Shown here in pieces: positions 45,736-58,533 of a stretch of 64,000 bases of DNA. The notes beneath the pieces were generated by a model. It worked only from the letters and a program-made list of their open reading frames with translations. It searched no databases and had not been told where the DNA came from. Position 1 is the stretch's first letter. Every line of letters begins with the position of its first letter. The stretch lies in contig KV425572.1 in the NCBI GenBank assembly GCA_001632425.1, positions 142,254 to 206,253 of the forward strand, given 5' to 3'. The position numbers and the translations under genes were made by a program. Origin of the DNA: Neolentinus lepideus HHB14362 ss-1 (taxonomy: Eukaryota; Basidiomycota; Agaricomycetes; Gloeophyllales; Gloeophyllaceae).

Positions 45736-47685
45736 TTGCAGGATTTATGATGTGTCAGATTGTAGTGTGTTGGAATAGCACACTCATACGGTATCCACAT
45801 TTGGTATCTTTCCTTGTTGGGACTATTTCCATCTTTTTAGTATCTTGTTATGGGCCCTTTTTGCTCCTGATTATTCAAAACTACCAAGCATCAACCATCT
45901 GGGGTCTTTATCTTTATTCCTCACTGTAGCATAACTTAGATACTCGTGATGTAAACTCATCTCCATATTGTGTTCTATGGTGTGCTGGGTGAAGCTGGTT
46001 CACATAACACATGTTGCACATATGCCCTCATGATTGCCTGTATACATACATTGTTGGTATTCTTACAAATGAGAGGATGTGTGAAGGCCATACAAACTGA
46101 AGACCATGATGAAAACACAGAGGTGTTCATCATTAGTGTCCTCAATCCATGGAAAGCTACCCCACCTGGCACAGCAGTGGAGGTGAGACCTCACACGCGC
46201 TTTTGTGCTTAGAGGTATATCTCAGCTCTGGATTCACAAAGTCCAGGCAGTGGAAGGGATCCCGACACTAGTCTGCCAGGAACAGATTGTCCAGTTGAGA
46301 TATAATAATATATATCACGGGCATCAATGTTGTAAATTGCGAATTTCTCGAGACCAGCAAATCATAACAGAGGCAGCACCATTCTGAGCCAAAGAAGCTA
46401 TTGGTTGTCACGAACTTACCTGCTCTGCCTGATGCCTTTGCGGGGTATTGAGGCAAAACTGTATCAAATTGCTCCAGCTGCAAATTGGCAAGTGGCAGGT
46501 CCAGAAAGATGCCAGTCTCCATATGGTTAAAACTATATTCATGGGAGCCCAAAGTGAAGTACAAGGCCTAGTTTTTGCTGGCTGATTCAGCACCGTAACC
46601 ACCAGTCAAGCAGAACCAGCCCTACATCAGGAAAAAGACCATTTGACTTACAATGCTTATTGCAACTAATGACACTTTCCAGGCTTATGTAGACATAGCC
46701 TAATCACTGAAGGGACTAGTTGAGCTATGTATATGGGCCTTCAAAAGATTGTAGGAGCATTGAGGCGATTCAGCAAATTAAGTCAAGTCTAAATAAGTGT
46801 CATAAGTGCCATTAGTGTGGTCAGTTATGAGGTTGTTCCTTATGTATTGTGCAAATAAAAAAAAATGGATGTTCTGTACCTTTTGAGCCCCAAAGCAAGG
46901 ATAGAGACATGAGAAACTGGCATTCAAACATGCCTCGACGTGTTATGTCACTATTATCACATAAGGTAGGCAACATGGAAACTCATCGACATCACGTGCA
47001 CATGACTAAGCGTGACATGTAATGGTCACAATGCCAATTTTATGAGGTCCCTGGACCACATGTTGGTATTTTGGCCAGAAAATATGTTTGCAGAGGTTGA
47101 AAAAAATCTGACTTTTTCCAAATATTTTGTGACTACTAGAATATTTTAGAGCATTGTTCTTTGATATGAAATATAACCAGAACTGCAAGAAGACAAGCTC
47201 TGTCATCCAGGAGTGCAGAAGTGTGTGGGCCTGATTAAGGTTAGGAATAGCACAGCATATTACTAAATATGGATATTATGTAAGCTCGGGTAATACCCTG
47301 AAGCACCAATATTTTCCTGTCCAAAAATCTTTTCACTCCAGAATAGCGAAATAATGTGTTTTGTAACTAAAAAATGTGGCGAAAAAAAAACATATAAAAC
47401 ATTGTATAGAGATGAAATTTTGAGAAACTGAAACCGAGGATCCCTTCATAAGGTCTCTAGCTATCGTTTCTCGGTTTTACTTTGCTGATATGTTGCCTGA
47501 CTCCGGAGTCTTATGCCCGACAAGGGTGTGATGGTAGAGGGTCACGTGATGTCGATGAGTTTCCATGTCGCATACCTTATGTCACGCTGGAAGAAAGATC
47601 ACGTGGAAGACTTACCACTTTAGGAGCAAGGACAATTTGGGGATATGTTTTCAATAGTAAATAGCTTCTCGCTCAAGCTGCTTAT
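45736..47685. other. AT-rich intergenic stretch with possible coding remnants
   Basis: Frames near 45750-45925 (hydrophobic) and 45970-46210 (VLGEAGSHNTCCTYALMIAC) may be remains of further exons of the membrane protein gene or of a relative, but no splice path joins them. From 46500 the sequence is AT-rich with poly-A tracts. The last 200 bases contain the MAK11 promoter. Confidence 0.4.
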
Positions 47686-49301
47686 ATGTCTTCCAAAATC
47701 AAAGCCATAGTTGCCCAAGATGTCGTTAGGCCTGTCAAGAAACAAAGGGTCTCTCTCAAAGGCTCTGCTGGGACGAAACGTGGTGGGACACCGGGCTCAG
47801 TGCCCAAAGCAGAATTATCAAAATCCAAGGCTTCTACTAAGGGAAAACAAAAGGAAACTACGTCGTTGAAGAAGTCGAAAAAGGCTACTAAACCAGCTGA
47901 AACAGTCCTGACATTGCCTTCGTCCTTCAAAGTCGTAGCAGGCACATACGAGAAGTTGTTGTACGGGCTGGAGGGGTCAACCTCTTTCGATGAATCCAAG
48001 GGAGGCCTGGAATACCACCTGCAGCCGATATTCGCTTTTCCTGCGCATGTATCCTGCGTGAAAGCTGTTTCAATATCGCCGGACGGAGGCAAATGGCTAG
48101 CCACAGGGAGTGCGGATGAGATCATCAAGGTATGGGATTTGAGGAGACGGAAAGAGATCGGAGGGCTAATGCATCATGAAGGTGAGTAGCTGTCAGCATC
48201 GCAAAGCTCTTTGAAAGTGGATTAAGGACGAATAGGCTCGATCACGCAACTCACATTTCCCTCCCGTTCACACCTTATGTCAGCCTCGGAGGACGGGATA
48301 CTTTCACTATTCCATACAAGAGATTGGGCAGTCCTGCGTACTCTGAAAGGTCATAAAGGCCATGTCAACTCTTTCGCCGTGCATCCGTCAGGCAAGGTGG
48401 GTCTGAGCGTCGGGAAAGACAGGACGCTCAGGATGTGGGACCTCATGCGGGGTAAAGGAAGTGCAAGTGTAAAGCTTGGAAAAGGTTAGCATTCCGAACG
48501 AGATCTCGAAGGACGTCGCTTAAGGAATCCATCTCATCTAGAGGGTGAAGTTGTCCGGTGGTCTTCGGACGGCGGCATGTTCGTCGTCCAGGCGCAGAAA
48601 ACCATCGATGTTTACACGACTGTATGTCCGTATATCCTATCTGCGCCTCTCAATTGTCATCTCTTATGCCAATATTAGGATATGTCGCTATTGTGCAGCA
48701 TCACGCATTCGTCCCGAGTGCACGATGTCAAGTTCTGCAAATGCACTGTACAAGACAACGAAAGCGAATTCCTACTCGTCGCGGCCGAAGACAAGAAGGT
48801 ATCCGTCTATGAGATGGCTTCTGTCTCGAACAATAAAAGAATACCGGCGGTCGTAGCAGAGATGACTGGGCACTCAAATAGGTAAATTTGACTTACCGGG
48901 ATCGTTGCTGCATATTCACCCGTCCTCTTAGAGTCAAAGCCGTCGACATCCTCCGTATCTCTCTACCACCGTTGTCGCAGCGAAAATCTACGACCGTCGC
49001 CAGCACGATATCCTCAGACGGCAAGGTCCTTGTCTACGACCTCGAATCCTCGTTATCTCAAGCGTCTCTGAATAAGGACAATGTAACCGTTATCCTAGCT
49101 GTCGCTGAATATGACACGAAGGGAAGCAGGCTAACGTGTATGGCTCTTGGCGAGGGTGAGGCTAAGAGCACTCTTGGGACTGGGAAGCGAGCGCGGGATG
49201 ATGATGACCAGGACGAGGAAGAATGGGCCCCGCAGGATCTAGAGGTCGAGATAGAGGAAGAAGGCAAGGAGTACTCGGCAAGCGATGCTGAAGAGGCCTG
49301 A
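47686..49301 (+). CDS. MAK11: MAK11/PAK1IP1-like WD40 ribosome biogenesis factor
   Basis: Nucleolar WD40 protein needed for 60S subunit assembly in yeast, where Mak11 acts with pre-60S factors. Five exons (47686-48181, 48236-48484, 48542-48621, 48679-48881, 48932-49301) give 465 residues with consistent phases. A lysine-rich N-terminus (about 80 residues) precedes the propeller. Diagnostic phrases are FKVVAGTYEKLLYGLEG, GGKWLATGSADEIIKVWDL, RRRKEIGGLMHHEGSI, LMSASEDGILSLF, GHKGHVNSFAVHPSGK and VGKDRTLRMWDLMRGKG, all hallmarks of the Mak11 branch. The C-terminus is acidic (DDDDQDEEEW). Its 3' end faces that of the GPATCH1 gene, with only about 46 bp between the stop codons, so the untranslated ends very likely overlap. 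Confidence 0.92.
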
Positions 49302-49347
49302 AAGTATTTACCGCGACACTACTGATATATTACCGTCGGTGGATATG

Positions 49348-52300
49348 CTACATAAAATCAATTGCGCGCTTGCGTCCTCGTGGGGGACCGGCTTCACCAC
49401 CTGCCACCATGCTCGTGTCCGCGACAGAATGGGCGGAAACTGACGTATCGAGAGCCTTGACCACTTCTGGTGCGGGCTTCTCTACCCACAGGTTATCATC
49501 GTCCTCCCCTGCATCATTTTTGCGCTCTTCGCGCTTCTTCTTCCTGGCACGCTCCTTATCCTTGTCTTTAGGGGGCACAGGCACGTCGTACCCTCCGTCC
49601 TCTTCGATCTCGAAGGACACCAGGGTCTTTATTTTCTTCTTCTTGTCTTTCTTGTCTTTCTCCTTATTCTTCGTCTTATGTTTCTTTGGATCGCGTTCAG
49701 ACCGGGGGACAAAGGTGGGCTTGAAGGTGGCGAGGTCGATATCCTCCTTGATGCCAGCCGTCGCAGGCTTGTAGGCCGTCGCGTCGGCTGTCTCAACGAC
49801 ATGTTCATGTACGGGCTCTTCTTTCCTGACGAGGGCAGAGCCAGACGACGCATCCACGTCCATGCTTCCATCTTCATCGTCTTTCTGCTCTTCATCGTCA
49901 CCGTCCTCATCATCACTTGCAAAAATAGCCTTGAACACATCCATTGACGGCCGCTCGTACGTCAATATATCTGTGCCTTGTGTCTCATCCTCGCCAAGCC
50001 CCACATTATCCAAGCTCTTCACGCCGCCCAGACTCTGGTTCTGGCTTTCGTTGAGTGAGATATATCCTCCAGCAGTTGTTGACGTCTCTGCATCCGCTGA
50101 CGACACACCTAGAGCAGTGAAACTGGAAGCTTCAGCTAACGCAACCTCAGGGGTCCACTTGGTGCCACTCGGCCCATGCACTGACGACGAAGGTTCAGCT
50201 TCAGCCTCGACGGGTTCAGGATTTGGCTCCTTAACACCAAACCGCTTGCAAAGCAGCTTAGCCGGCACCCAAGTCGTCACTTCCCGAGTCATAGGCCCGT
50301 ACATGCCCAGCCTCGCAGCATGCGCCTTCGGGCTCTGTTCCTCTTCTACTTCCTTCTCCTTCTGCTTCTGTTTCTCTGCCTCCTGTTTCTCAGGTTCGAA
50401 CGCAGGTGTATGCAACCCTTCGTTAATCTTAGGCCCCATATCGACCACAGCAGCAGACGTGAATCTCCCAGCCATAGCGGCCGATAGCGGTTTGAAAAGG
50501 ACGGCAGCCTTCGCGAAATCCTGCAGCTCTTTCTGGAAATCCTCGCCTCGCTGACCGGGTAAAGGTACGAGCTGAGGCAGCGGAGCATCTGGTTCTGCCT
50601 GGGACTTTAAAAAGGTTGTGTACCGTGACTGTTTGACCGGGTCGGCGGTGAAGGGTTGGAAACCTTGTAGCGCTGCCTTGGCTATATGCGGTTCCACGCG
50701 GGGTACGCTGGAAGGTGGTGGTAAAGGTTCCTGGAACTCGATCTTTGGCGCTCCAGGAGGTTTCACAAGGTTACTTGACATATCCTGCAGTCGCTGCCGA
50801 TCTTTTTGGGACAAGTATTCAAAGACTGAACGAGGAGTCGCCTTGATCGGCATCTCTCCGAGCAACTCTCCCCGCTATTGCAGATGTCAGAACGATCACT
50901 GCATGGTCAATAAACACCGAACACGAACCTGATCTGGTGTAACGCCCGTCTTCCACTGCTGATGTGTCGCAGATTTAGACAATCCTTGCACCTGTTGCTG
51001 CGTCTTCTCCCTATTCTCTTTGTCCTTCTCCCACACCCTACGTGGATCGGGCTTCCATCCCTTCGGGACGTCCGGTATCGGATACCTGCATCGAAGCTCG
51101 TCAATGGAGAATAACCACAGTAGGGTAGTCAACAATCACCATCGGTCTTCGATGAGCGGCTCGTCGACAATGACGAAGTCGGGGAGCACAAGTGCGCCGT
51201 CACGGAATGATTGACGGGTCTGAGCGTCCTGCAAGAAACGATTGTGAGCCTTGATAATTAGGTTAGTAATTATGTTACTGAAATGTGACGCACCGACTTC
51301 AGGCCTGGAGCTGGTCGTGGAACTCTTGATGTAGGCTCCTCGTCTCCGTCGATGACGTCGAATGCCGTACGCGATGGTCCGCCTCGCAGGTCCATATCAT
51401 AGATATCAACATCGTCGTCTTCTGCCTCGTTGAGGGCACCCAAGCCAAAGCCCGCTGGATGGCATGAATCAGCTACCAGGCCTGGCAGCACGACATAGAG
51501 ACCTACTCGAGAGCCTCGGTCCTCGCCCCCCTTCATTCCCCTGACCGCTCACGATCTCGCCTAGCTTTAAGCCTGCCACATACCCTAAGCCGTGTGTATC
51601 CTCCTTTCGCGGCGGCAGAACTAGTGGTGTATCTCGCGGCGGATACATGTGCTTTTTCGCCTCCTCATCTTCATATTCTTCATTTAGCCTTGAAGTTTCC
51701 CCACCTTCTAGCTGAATATCCTGCATCTTCCGCTGCCGCCAAGTCAACCGAGGGCCAACACCTTGCCCAGGCCGCCAGCCCATCTTTCTGAGTATCTTCG
51801 CACCGACAGAGTCCTTAGGTGGCGGGAGCAGCGCCTCCTCAAGCTTGAACGCTATTGAGCTGCAACGCGAGTCACCGAGTGACAAGGACAACGGGAGGGG
51901 TATTATGCGTGTGCGTACTCTTTCTCCGCCTCACCAGCGCCTGCACGGCGTTTCAACTCTGCCTGAGTGCCTCCCACTAAATCCATCTCTTCGTTCTCGT
52001 CGACGAGCTTCCGACTCTCGCGCAGCTCCGCGAGGTCCTCTTCGTCCATGAAATCTTCAGGGCGCACTTGCTTTTGCTTTGCGCGGTCCGACCGCGAGGA
52101 AACGAAGGTCGAAGGTGTCCATCCTTTTAGCAATTACGATCACTATCTCCATAGAGTAGAAACGTGCATACTCACCTTCTTTCGATCCTACGGTATTGAA
52201 GTAACCAGCCGAGAAGCCTCCCGTGAATGCACCGTGCAATCTTCTCCGTCCCTTCTCGTCCCTCACCTACATATTATCGCACCTTAGTTACTCGAAAGCA

Positions 52301-52518
52301 GAAAAAAGGCGTACTTCTTGCTTCCACAATGGTACGAATTCGCCCTCATCTCGTTTCTCGAGTGGTGGCAGCGGCGTCCCAATCTACAGCTGCGGGATCA
52401 GAGTTACCCTTCATTTGAGCAAGCATCGACGTACCAAACAAAATTTCTCTGTTGCCTTAGAACTGGACGCGTTTACGCCCAAGTCGTTCAGCTTTCGTTT
52501 AAGCTTGCTCGTATGCAT
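49348..52518 (-). CDS. GPATCH1: GPATCH1-like G-patch protein
   Basis: G-patch proteins activate DEAH helicases in RNA processing; GPATCH1 is found in catalytic spliceosomes. Nine exons (52435-52518, 52315-52383, 52176-52266, 51919-52123, 51507-51859, 51294-51454, 51140-51228, 50929-51085, 49348-50874) give about 911 residues. The N-terminus carries the conserved GPATCH1 block [40 protein letters not shown] and [17 protein letters not shown]. The G-patch itself reads [19 protein letters not shown]. Later conserved pieces are [21 protein letters not shown] and [21 protein letters not shown]. The C-terminal third alternates acidic runs and lysine blocks ([18 protein letters not shown]), suggesting nuclear localisation. 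The start [15 protein letters not shown] is the first ATG that splices into the conserved block. Confidence 0.9.
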
Positions 52519-52831
52519 GGTGGTTGCGGGAGAAGGTGCGAGCCGTTCGTGCCGCTTCGTCCCACGACCATGCTTTGCCCCACCATCATCTGGACTGACT
52601 ACGCATGATCAAGACAGTGCTTCATTAATCATTCTCTAGCTAGTACCAGATCCTTGAACTAGGCCGCTGGAAATACCGTATATCGAGGCAGTCGAATTCC
52701 ATCCATATTACGTGGGACATTCGCGACGCAGTCAAATTATTGTGGAACACACGATACCCATCTCCTGTATGCACCAGAGATCTCTATTGTCTAAGTGGAT
52801 TAAGCTGAGACGTGTGCAACAGGATATCACG
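52519..52831. promoter_or_regulatory. Divergent promoter region between GPATCH1 and the F-box gene
   Basis: The two start codons point away from each other across 313 bp, so both promoters must overlap here. No clear TATA box could be assigned to either gene. Confidence 0.45.
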
Positions 52832-54964
52832 ATGCGGGTTGAAGAGTGCTTGGTGGGAGCAAGCGACCAGGGCTCTGAGCTCTCGTTCTCGAGCCTGCCT
52901 GTCGATGTCCTTCTGCATATACTTAGATACCTCTCTGTGTATGATATATTGTATCTGAGGCAGGTCAGTGACACAGTTTGGGCCCTGTCTAGCTCATTTG
53001 ATCCCCACCTCAGTGCTACGACTTCTCGTGTCTCAGGCCTCAAAGTCCATGTATACCCTCACCCGGCTGCACGCAGTGTGGTACCATGCAATGCTCTCTG
53101 AAGTCTTGCCGCTAAACATTCCAATCCCGGGGCTCTATTCTCGCGACATAGCCTCACTATCCGCATCTGACCTCGAACACATGATAGTCCGCGCCCTCCG
53201 TCTGCGGAAGAACTGGCTCTCACCTTCTCCGATGACAAGAAATCGCACAGAGATCGTTCCTTTACCTGAGGAGGAGCTGAGGGATACCCTGAGAAGCGCC
53301 GTGGTTCGCTTCCTACCAGGAAGAGGAAACCGCTACCTTCTCACTGTCACTGGGCACACCAACTTTCCGCGACGGAGGTATACGGTGCAGTGCTGGGACC
53401 TAGAGGCACACGATGGTCCTGTATGTGTCGCCATTCGGCGATTCACAGAGATAGTCAGCGTTGCCGTGAACTGTGACCCGACGGCAGCAGGCGTCCTGTC
53501 TGTGACATGCAAAGTGGAGGGGAATGAAACAGTACAGTAAGTTGATATCGGCCTTGCATTGTTAGCAAAGGACTTCGTTAATAAATGTGAACAGGCCGGC
53601 CACGTTCATACATGGCTTAGACCTGGCTTCTACGAATCACAATCCTGAATATGCCTTCAAGTACCTCAATCACTTCTCTGGTTGCAGGCGTCTGCACATC
53701 TTTAATGGCTCTCTTTTGGTCGGTACAAATGAATCAGAGGCTGTGAGAGTATGGGATGTTAACACCGGGAAGATTCTATTCGAATTGCGAGACAACGCCA
53801 CCATCCAGGTACCATATAAATTATCGCGTCCACCACAGTAGCTGACAGCTCTACTCATAGCCCAGTGTCTGTGTGAACGCCGTCTTCCTGGAAAATACTA
53901 ACTTTCTGATCCTATTCCGCACTATCTCACTGGAGATTTACCTTCTCCCCCATGCACCATCGTCTACGGCCTCTCAATCCTCTTCGCCTCCTCTCATCAG
54001 CCCGAACACTAACTTCCAAATTGTAAACCCTGTAGCATTGTACAAGTGGCAGTGGCGGATAGACTCGGTATCCGTATCGTTCCAGACAGAGTCCAAAAGG
54101 CGTTACGCCAGTCAGCTGAACCCGTTGTCGTCAGAGAAGTCTGCATCAAACGGGAAAGACAAGATATACGAGCCAACTGCCATGCATCTCTTCATGAGAT
54201 TCGATAGCTGGTTTCCGTGGCCCGTAAACCTCCTGCATCACTTCGTCTTGTATCCTAACCCATCCTACGTGCCCACCCCACACCCGACCCTCACCAGTAA
54301 TTCCTCTCCCGAGTCTCCGACGAGTGACAGTCCGTTGAGCCCGAATGAGTCTGCGCGGACGCACGTCGTCTTCCCGTCGTCGCTTAATCCGCTCACGGAC
54401 CTGCCATATCTTGCTGCCGCTCATCAAATACCAACGCTAGTATCATCCATATCGAGCACTGTGCGCTTGTTCGCGCCCAGCGATATGGTGCTAGGTGAGT
54501 GGGGAACTGCGCTCTGGTTAGACACTCAAACGGACATGTGGGGCGTGAGCGGCGAGCTTGGACAGCGGATTGCTGGGAGGGTGATGGTACCATCAAGTTT
54601 TGATGGGATTACTCCGGCCAATACACAAGTGAACGAGGGTGGAGGCACGAATGCCGATGCTTCCTATGGGAATCAGAACCTGAATGACAACCCGCCATCG
54701 ACGCTGGCCACTGGATTTGCCTCGGCCACGCGCCAAGTCCCACCGGCGCAGACAGCTTCTATGACTTTTGGCATTCGTGATCCTGGTACCATCCGAAAGC
54801 AGCAGGAAGATAGTGGGGAAGCAGCGACCGTTGCAGGTGTCACGGTCACTGGCGCCGAGCGAGGCGCAACGGATGAGTGGATGCATCTTGGTCTTGATGA
54901 GGAGGGAGGTAGGGTTGTTGTCGGACGCAACGGAGGGCGCGTCGAAGTTTGGGAGTATGCTTGA
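52832..54964 (+). CDS. F-box protein with WD40-like C-terminal region
   Basis: Four exons (52832-52963, 53037-53536, 53595-53808, 53861-54964) give 649 residues. The F-box is at residues 18-50 (SFSSLPVDVLLHILRYLSV, then LYLRQASKSMYTLTRLHAVW, the second half appearing only after the first intron is removed). Downstream, beta-rich sequence contains WD-like units such as LLVGTNESEAVRVWDVNTG and, at the very end, VVVGRNGGRVEVWEYA; other blades are too diverged to place. A low-complexity insertion (about residues 420-450) is Ser/Pro-rich. Probably a substrate adaptor of an SCF ubiquitin ligase, of a type expanded in mushrooms; the target is unknown. It is not closely similar to the Cdc4-like protein in this window. 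Confidence 0.8.
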
Positions 54965-55407
54965 CAATTTTTGGCATAGCTTGAATCACATTACGGGACG
55001 CCGTAGAGGATAATAATAATATAAGCAGTATGACAGGAAATTGGTACGACATAGAGGCGGTGCAGCCACTTGGCTCATCATGTTATTCATACCCCTGCAT
55101 TGACGATATCTATATACTAACATGCATTAAAATTTGAATCTGTTTTATGTGCTGGATAGTGATGCCACAGCTTCTCACGTCGAACAACGCACCACGCTCG
55201 AAGTATATGTATTAATCCCACTTGCGATTGATGAATAAATAATGTAGACATGCTACAAATGATAAAAACGACAGGTACTGTGCGCCTCATAGGGTGTAAT
55301 AAATTCGAAACCAGCTTAGCAAACCTTCTTTCCGGCAACGCTAGCGCTACTATCACCGAGAGTTCGACGTTCAACCCCGGAACCTTATCATTGGACTGGT
55401 TGCCTAA
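54965..55407. other. Intergenic, no gene seen
   Basis: Convergent 3' flanks of the F-box gene and the small membrane protein gene; AT-rich with an AATAATAATATAA run near 55010. Confidence 0.4.
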
Positions 55408-56114
55408 TTAATGAGCCGCATCACTGTAGGAATAGAGGTACGGTGCATTCGTCAGGCCCTCCTGGCTGACCCGCCGAACTGATTTGGAAAGACCACTAGA
55501 TACGGAGTAGGGTTGTGATTTCGACCAAGCGGCTTCCTCTTCCTTGTTCCCCAGCTTCTCGCCATACTGGTGGATGATCCAGAGCGCATCTGTAATTATC
55601 AACCAGGTCCGTCTACGGATTTCTGAATGAAGTGCAGCCGGACACATGCAGGGCTCCAAAGCAAGAGGCACTACAAGAACAGCAATGGGCAGTGCATATA
55701 AAAATCTTTGTGTCAGAAATTTGCGTTCTGCTGGTTATTTGGTTGGGCGGCGACGCTCGAAATGCCGCCGCGCCCATTAGACTAGAGAGAACGCCCTGGA
55801 CTATTGCGTCTCGATACAGTTCCTTGGTGTCTAGATAGTGGTCTTAATTCTCGAATCAACACCATCACGCGCGAATCGGTGAATACGCACGATTCTTGTT
55901 CTCCACTACGGTGACCTGCAGATCGCATCAGCAATGACGCCATTGAGAGTAAACTGAATAAACGATATAGCAGGAACGCTCCCAGACGAATGGGAAGGCA
56001 GCAACAGAAGTAGGGGAACATTCGTGAGGGCTCCTCTGGATCTTCTACGACGGTCGGCGAGGGGATGGGGTTGCTGTACCTCAGCAGCTCGGAAGCATGT
56101 TTCATTGAATCCAT
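55408..56114 (-). CDS. Small membrane protein, exon structure uncertain
   Basis: Coding pieces with hydrophobic segments lie in order on the minus strand. The first exon starts MDSMKHASELLRY and includes RMFPYFCCCLPIRLGAFLLY, a cysteine-rich lead-in to a membrane helix often seen in small basidiomycete four-helix membrane proteins. A middle piece near 55790 reads TKELYRDAIVQGVLSSLMGA. The last exon (ending at 55408) reads FLYALPIAVLVVPLALEPC, then LIITDALWIIHQYGEKLG and a hydrophilic tail ending SYSDAAH. Introns between the pieces could not be fixed: several short GT-AG choices are possible, and a frameshift near 55950 is not excluded. No function is assigned. Confidence 0.45.
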
Positions 56115-56174
56115 ACTCCCCTGTGTCTTACTCTACATCGCATTCACTTGCAAGTCCAGTGCGCTATAATATTA

Positions 56175-57011
56175 GGGTGATTCAGTTCTAAACGCAGATT
56201 CTGCTTCTCGCCGCTTTCTGAGGAAGTAGAACCTCAAAGCAACGCGCCACCGTCTAGTTCTGCTTCCCCCGTTGCTTTGGCTCAAAGCGGATGTCACATG
56301 TCACGACTGTAGCTTATGTAAGAGGTCAACAATGCGTTGCGCACGAGTACGCTTTGCAGACTTGCGACACCTTAAGTTATATAACATATAGCCATCTACA
56401 CTATCTTTTGACTTAATCGTGTCATGTCTGCGGCTGGCCCGCCACCAAGCCAGTCTCAGAAACTGCCCGAAATTCCGTGGGGTGCCGAGCAAAACAAACT
56501 CATTTGGGAGCTGCCAGTGATTGGGAGCTTGGGTGGCAAGGACTGCAGCATGGCACCTAGAATCCGAGGTCAATTATAAAGCCCTCTTTGGAAAGAAACT
56601 CTCCAATTGACCATAGTGAAAGGCGAGGTGGAGATTCCCTGACTTCAGAACCGAAGGGCACCCTTTTAGATACCGAGTCTGCATGATTGTCAGGAGGACT
56701 TGGAAGTCCTCTTCCTCCTGATCAGCTGCATCATCAGAATCTTCTTACTCTCGAAGTCGATATCACATAAGTCACGTATAGCAGCACCAAATAAAATTGC
56801 CTGAATAAGTTTGCACCGGTAGCTTAGCAGCATGAAGGCGAGGCTAGCATGCATAATAACGCCGTCACACGGAAGGTATCACACGGAAGGTAACACGTGG
56901 CCAGAAAGGGGAATTCTCGTCAAGGTCAACTCAAAGTCCGAGGTGCTTTTTGGGTTCTGCTTCCTCTGAAAGCAGCGAAAAGCAGAACCTGCGTTTAGAA
57001 CTGAAGCTCCC
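56175..57011. mobile_element. 837-bp terminal-inverted-repeat element (MITE-like)
   Basis: The left end begins GGGTGATTCAGTTCTAAACG; the right end, read on the other strand, begins GGGAGCTTCAGTTCTAAACG. Similarity between the two ends continues for roughly 65 bases with scattered substitutions (GTTCTGCTT, GCTTTC, GAGGAAG, AGAACC). Both ends abut TA (56173-56174 and 57012-57013), as expected for Tc1/mariner-type insertion. The interior codes for nothing recognisable and contains a small direct duplication (TCACACGGAAGGTA, twice near 56865-56890). No transposase, so mobilised in trans if at all. Confidence 0.7.
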
Positions 57012-57665
57012 TATTAACGCGCGTCAGATTCAGGCAAGGCGGCTGATGGGCGTTAAGCGCTAAGCGCTAAGCACTCGCGAACTACGGCAGTAGACATGAC
57101 CGGGTGCCACTGTTTCGTGGAGCGGAAGTAACCGTAGACTGTGTCGATACCTGCGCGGCTTGAATCGGTCACCGCGCTCATGCCTTACTGTCGGGAAATC
57201 ATTCTGTTACAGGTTCGTGATCAAGTTGGACCCACATTAGAACTCGAATATTGCAGGAGAACGCACTGGAAAGCAGGATTCAGACACGACCTCTGAGTGG
57301 ACTGCCCTGCAGCCCGACCATAATCGATTTTATTGTTTTCGATACATAAGGGCTATCACAAACAGCGTTTATGCGAGCATCAGATGGAGTATAGAGCAAT
57401 AGGTAGACGAGGCAGCATGAAGCATATGCAAAAAACGTAGGCAGAGCGAAGGAACGATGAAGTGACATGGGTGCACTATAAAATAAATGCAACGTTAAAT
57501 ATATGAGCACAAACAGATACAGCAGTAAACAGCAGAGCGCAGAACAGATAGCAAAAAGCAGATATGATGTCGATGGTGCAATGTGAGTGCAGATTGGATG
57601 ATCTTCGTTTTCTGGTCGGATTTGACACCACCGTAACTCCGGAAAAGAGACTACCATCAAGATAG
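57012..57665. other. Intergenic, no gene seen
   Basis: Includes a short triplicated GCGCTAAGC-like motif near 57050-57072 and the 3' flank of the next minus-strand gene. Confidence 0.4.
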
Positions 57666-58533
57666 TCAATTCTCTTTCATTCCGTCACCTGTTTCTTCTT
57701 CGGACAAGGCCACTTCCCATTGCACCCTTTCAATTTCAATGGGACTCTGCGACATTGACATCGCATTCAGTAGCTTGTCCGTGAAGTCGTGGTTAAGCGT
57801 CAAAGGTGACTCCAACGGTGCCATAGAGTTGGAAGAGTGGGCCAATGTGAACGGCTGTCGAGGGAAAGATGACATAGCGTACTGGGATGGAATAGGTGGA
57901 AGCGGGGCTGTCGGGGGTGGCAAGGCAGGAGCAAGCGGAAGACGTAGTTTACGCCTCGTTCTGTTCATTACGACGAGCTCAATACGATGCAGGGAGGCTA
58001 GCGGAAAGGGCTACGAACCTGAAAACTGGCAACGCTCCAGACATAGGTATTTGAAAGCTATTACTCCTGGCTCTCCCGTCGTTGGCATTCTCCTCCTTAA
58101 TTCCGTCCATAGCCGTGTCTCCTACGGTGGCTCTCCTTGCTCTGCCGGGGGACATTCCACCGATTAGCTGTCTCTGCCTCTGCAGGGCAACGTTTACACT
58201 CCTCTGCGGACTCTTCAGCTGACCCAGGCTTGCATTAAGGGACGAGACATTAAGAGACAATGAGGAGCGCCGTCTTCTGACGTGTCCACGAGAGGTTCTG
58301 GGCGCTACAGAGGGCAAGGCCGAAGGTAGTTGGCAGCCTGTACTAAGGGCTGCTGGTAGTGAAGTGCATGGGAAAGTGGACGGCGTCGATGGCGTCGGGG
58401 AACACGAATGCGACGGTGATGGAGACCGGGAAGGTGGCGGCGACTGAGCCATTGCGCAGGGACTCGATGGAAGAGCGTCGTGGTCGGGAGCCGGTGGTCG
58501 GAGAGTTACCGCCGTATCCAGACGGATAGACAT
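57666..58533 (-). CDS. Serine/proline-rich protein of unknown function
   Basis: Two exons, 58019-58533 and 57666-57960, give 269 residues; the GTTCGT donor and AACAG acceptor join in phase to read GALPVFRTRRKLRLP. No recognised domain. The N-terminal third is Ser/Pro/Thr-rich (AQSPPPSRSPSPSHSCSPTP), the middle is basic (HVRRRRSSLSLNVSSLNASL; GGMSPGRARRATVGD) with several Arg-X-X-Ser/Thr sites a basophilic kinase could use. The C-terminus has a proline run followed by an acidic end (VALSEEETGDGMKEN). Likely disordered and phospho-regulated; that is inference. The intact frame across the intron supports a real gene. Confidence 0.6.

Noticed and set aside
49862..50554. 230-codon plus-strand frame opposite GPATCH1
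   Set aside because: Antisense shadow of the long acidic GPATCH1 exon; serine-rich translation typical of reverse-strand acidic/lysine repeats.
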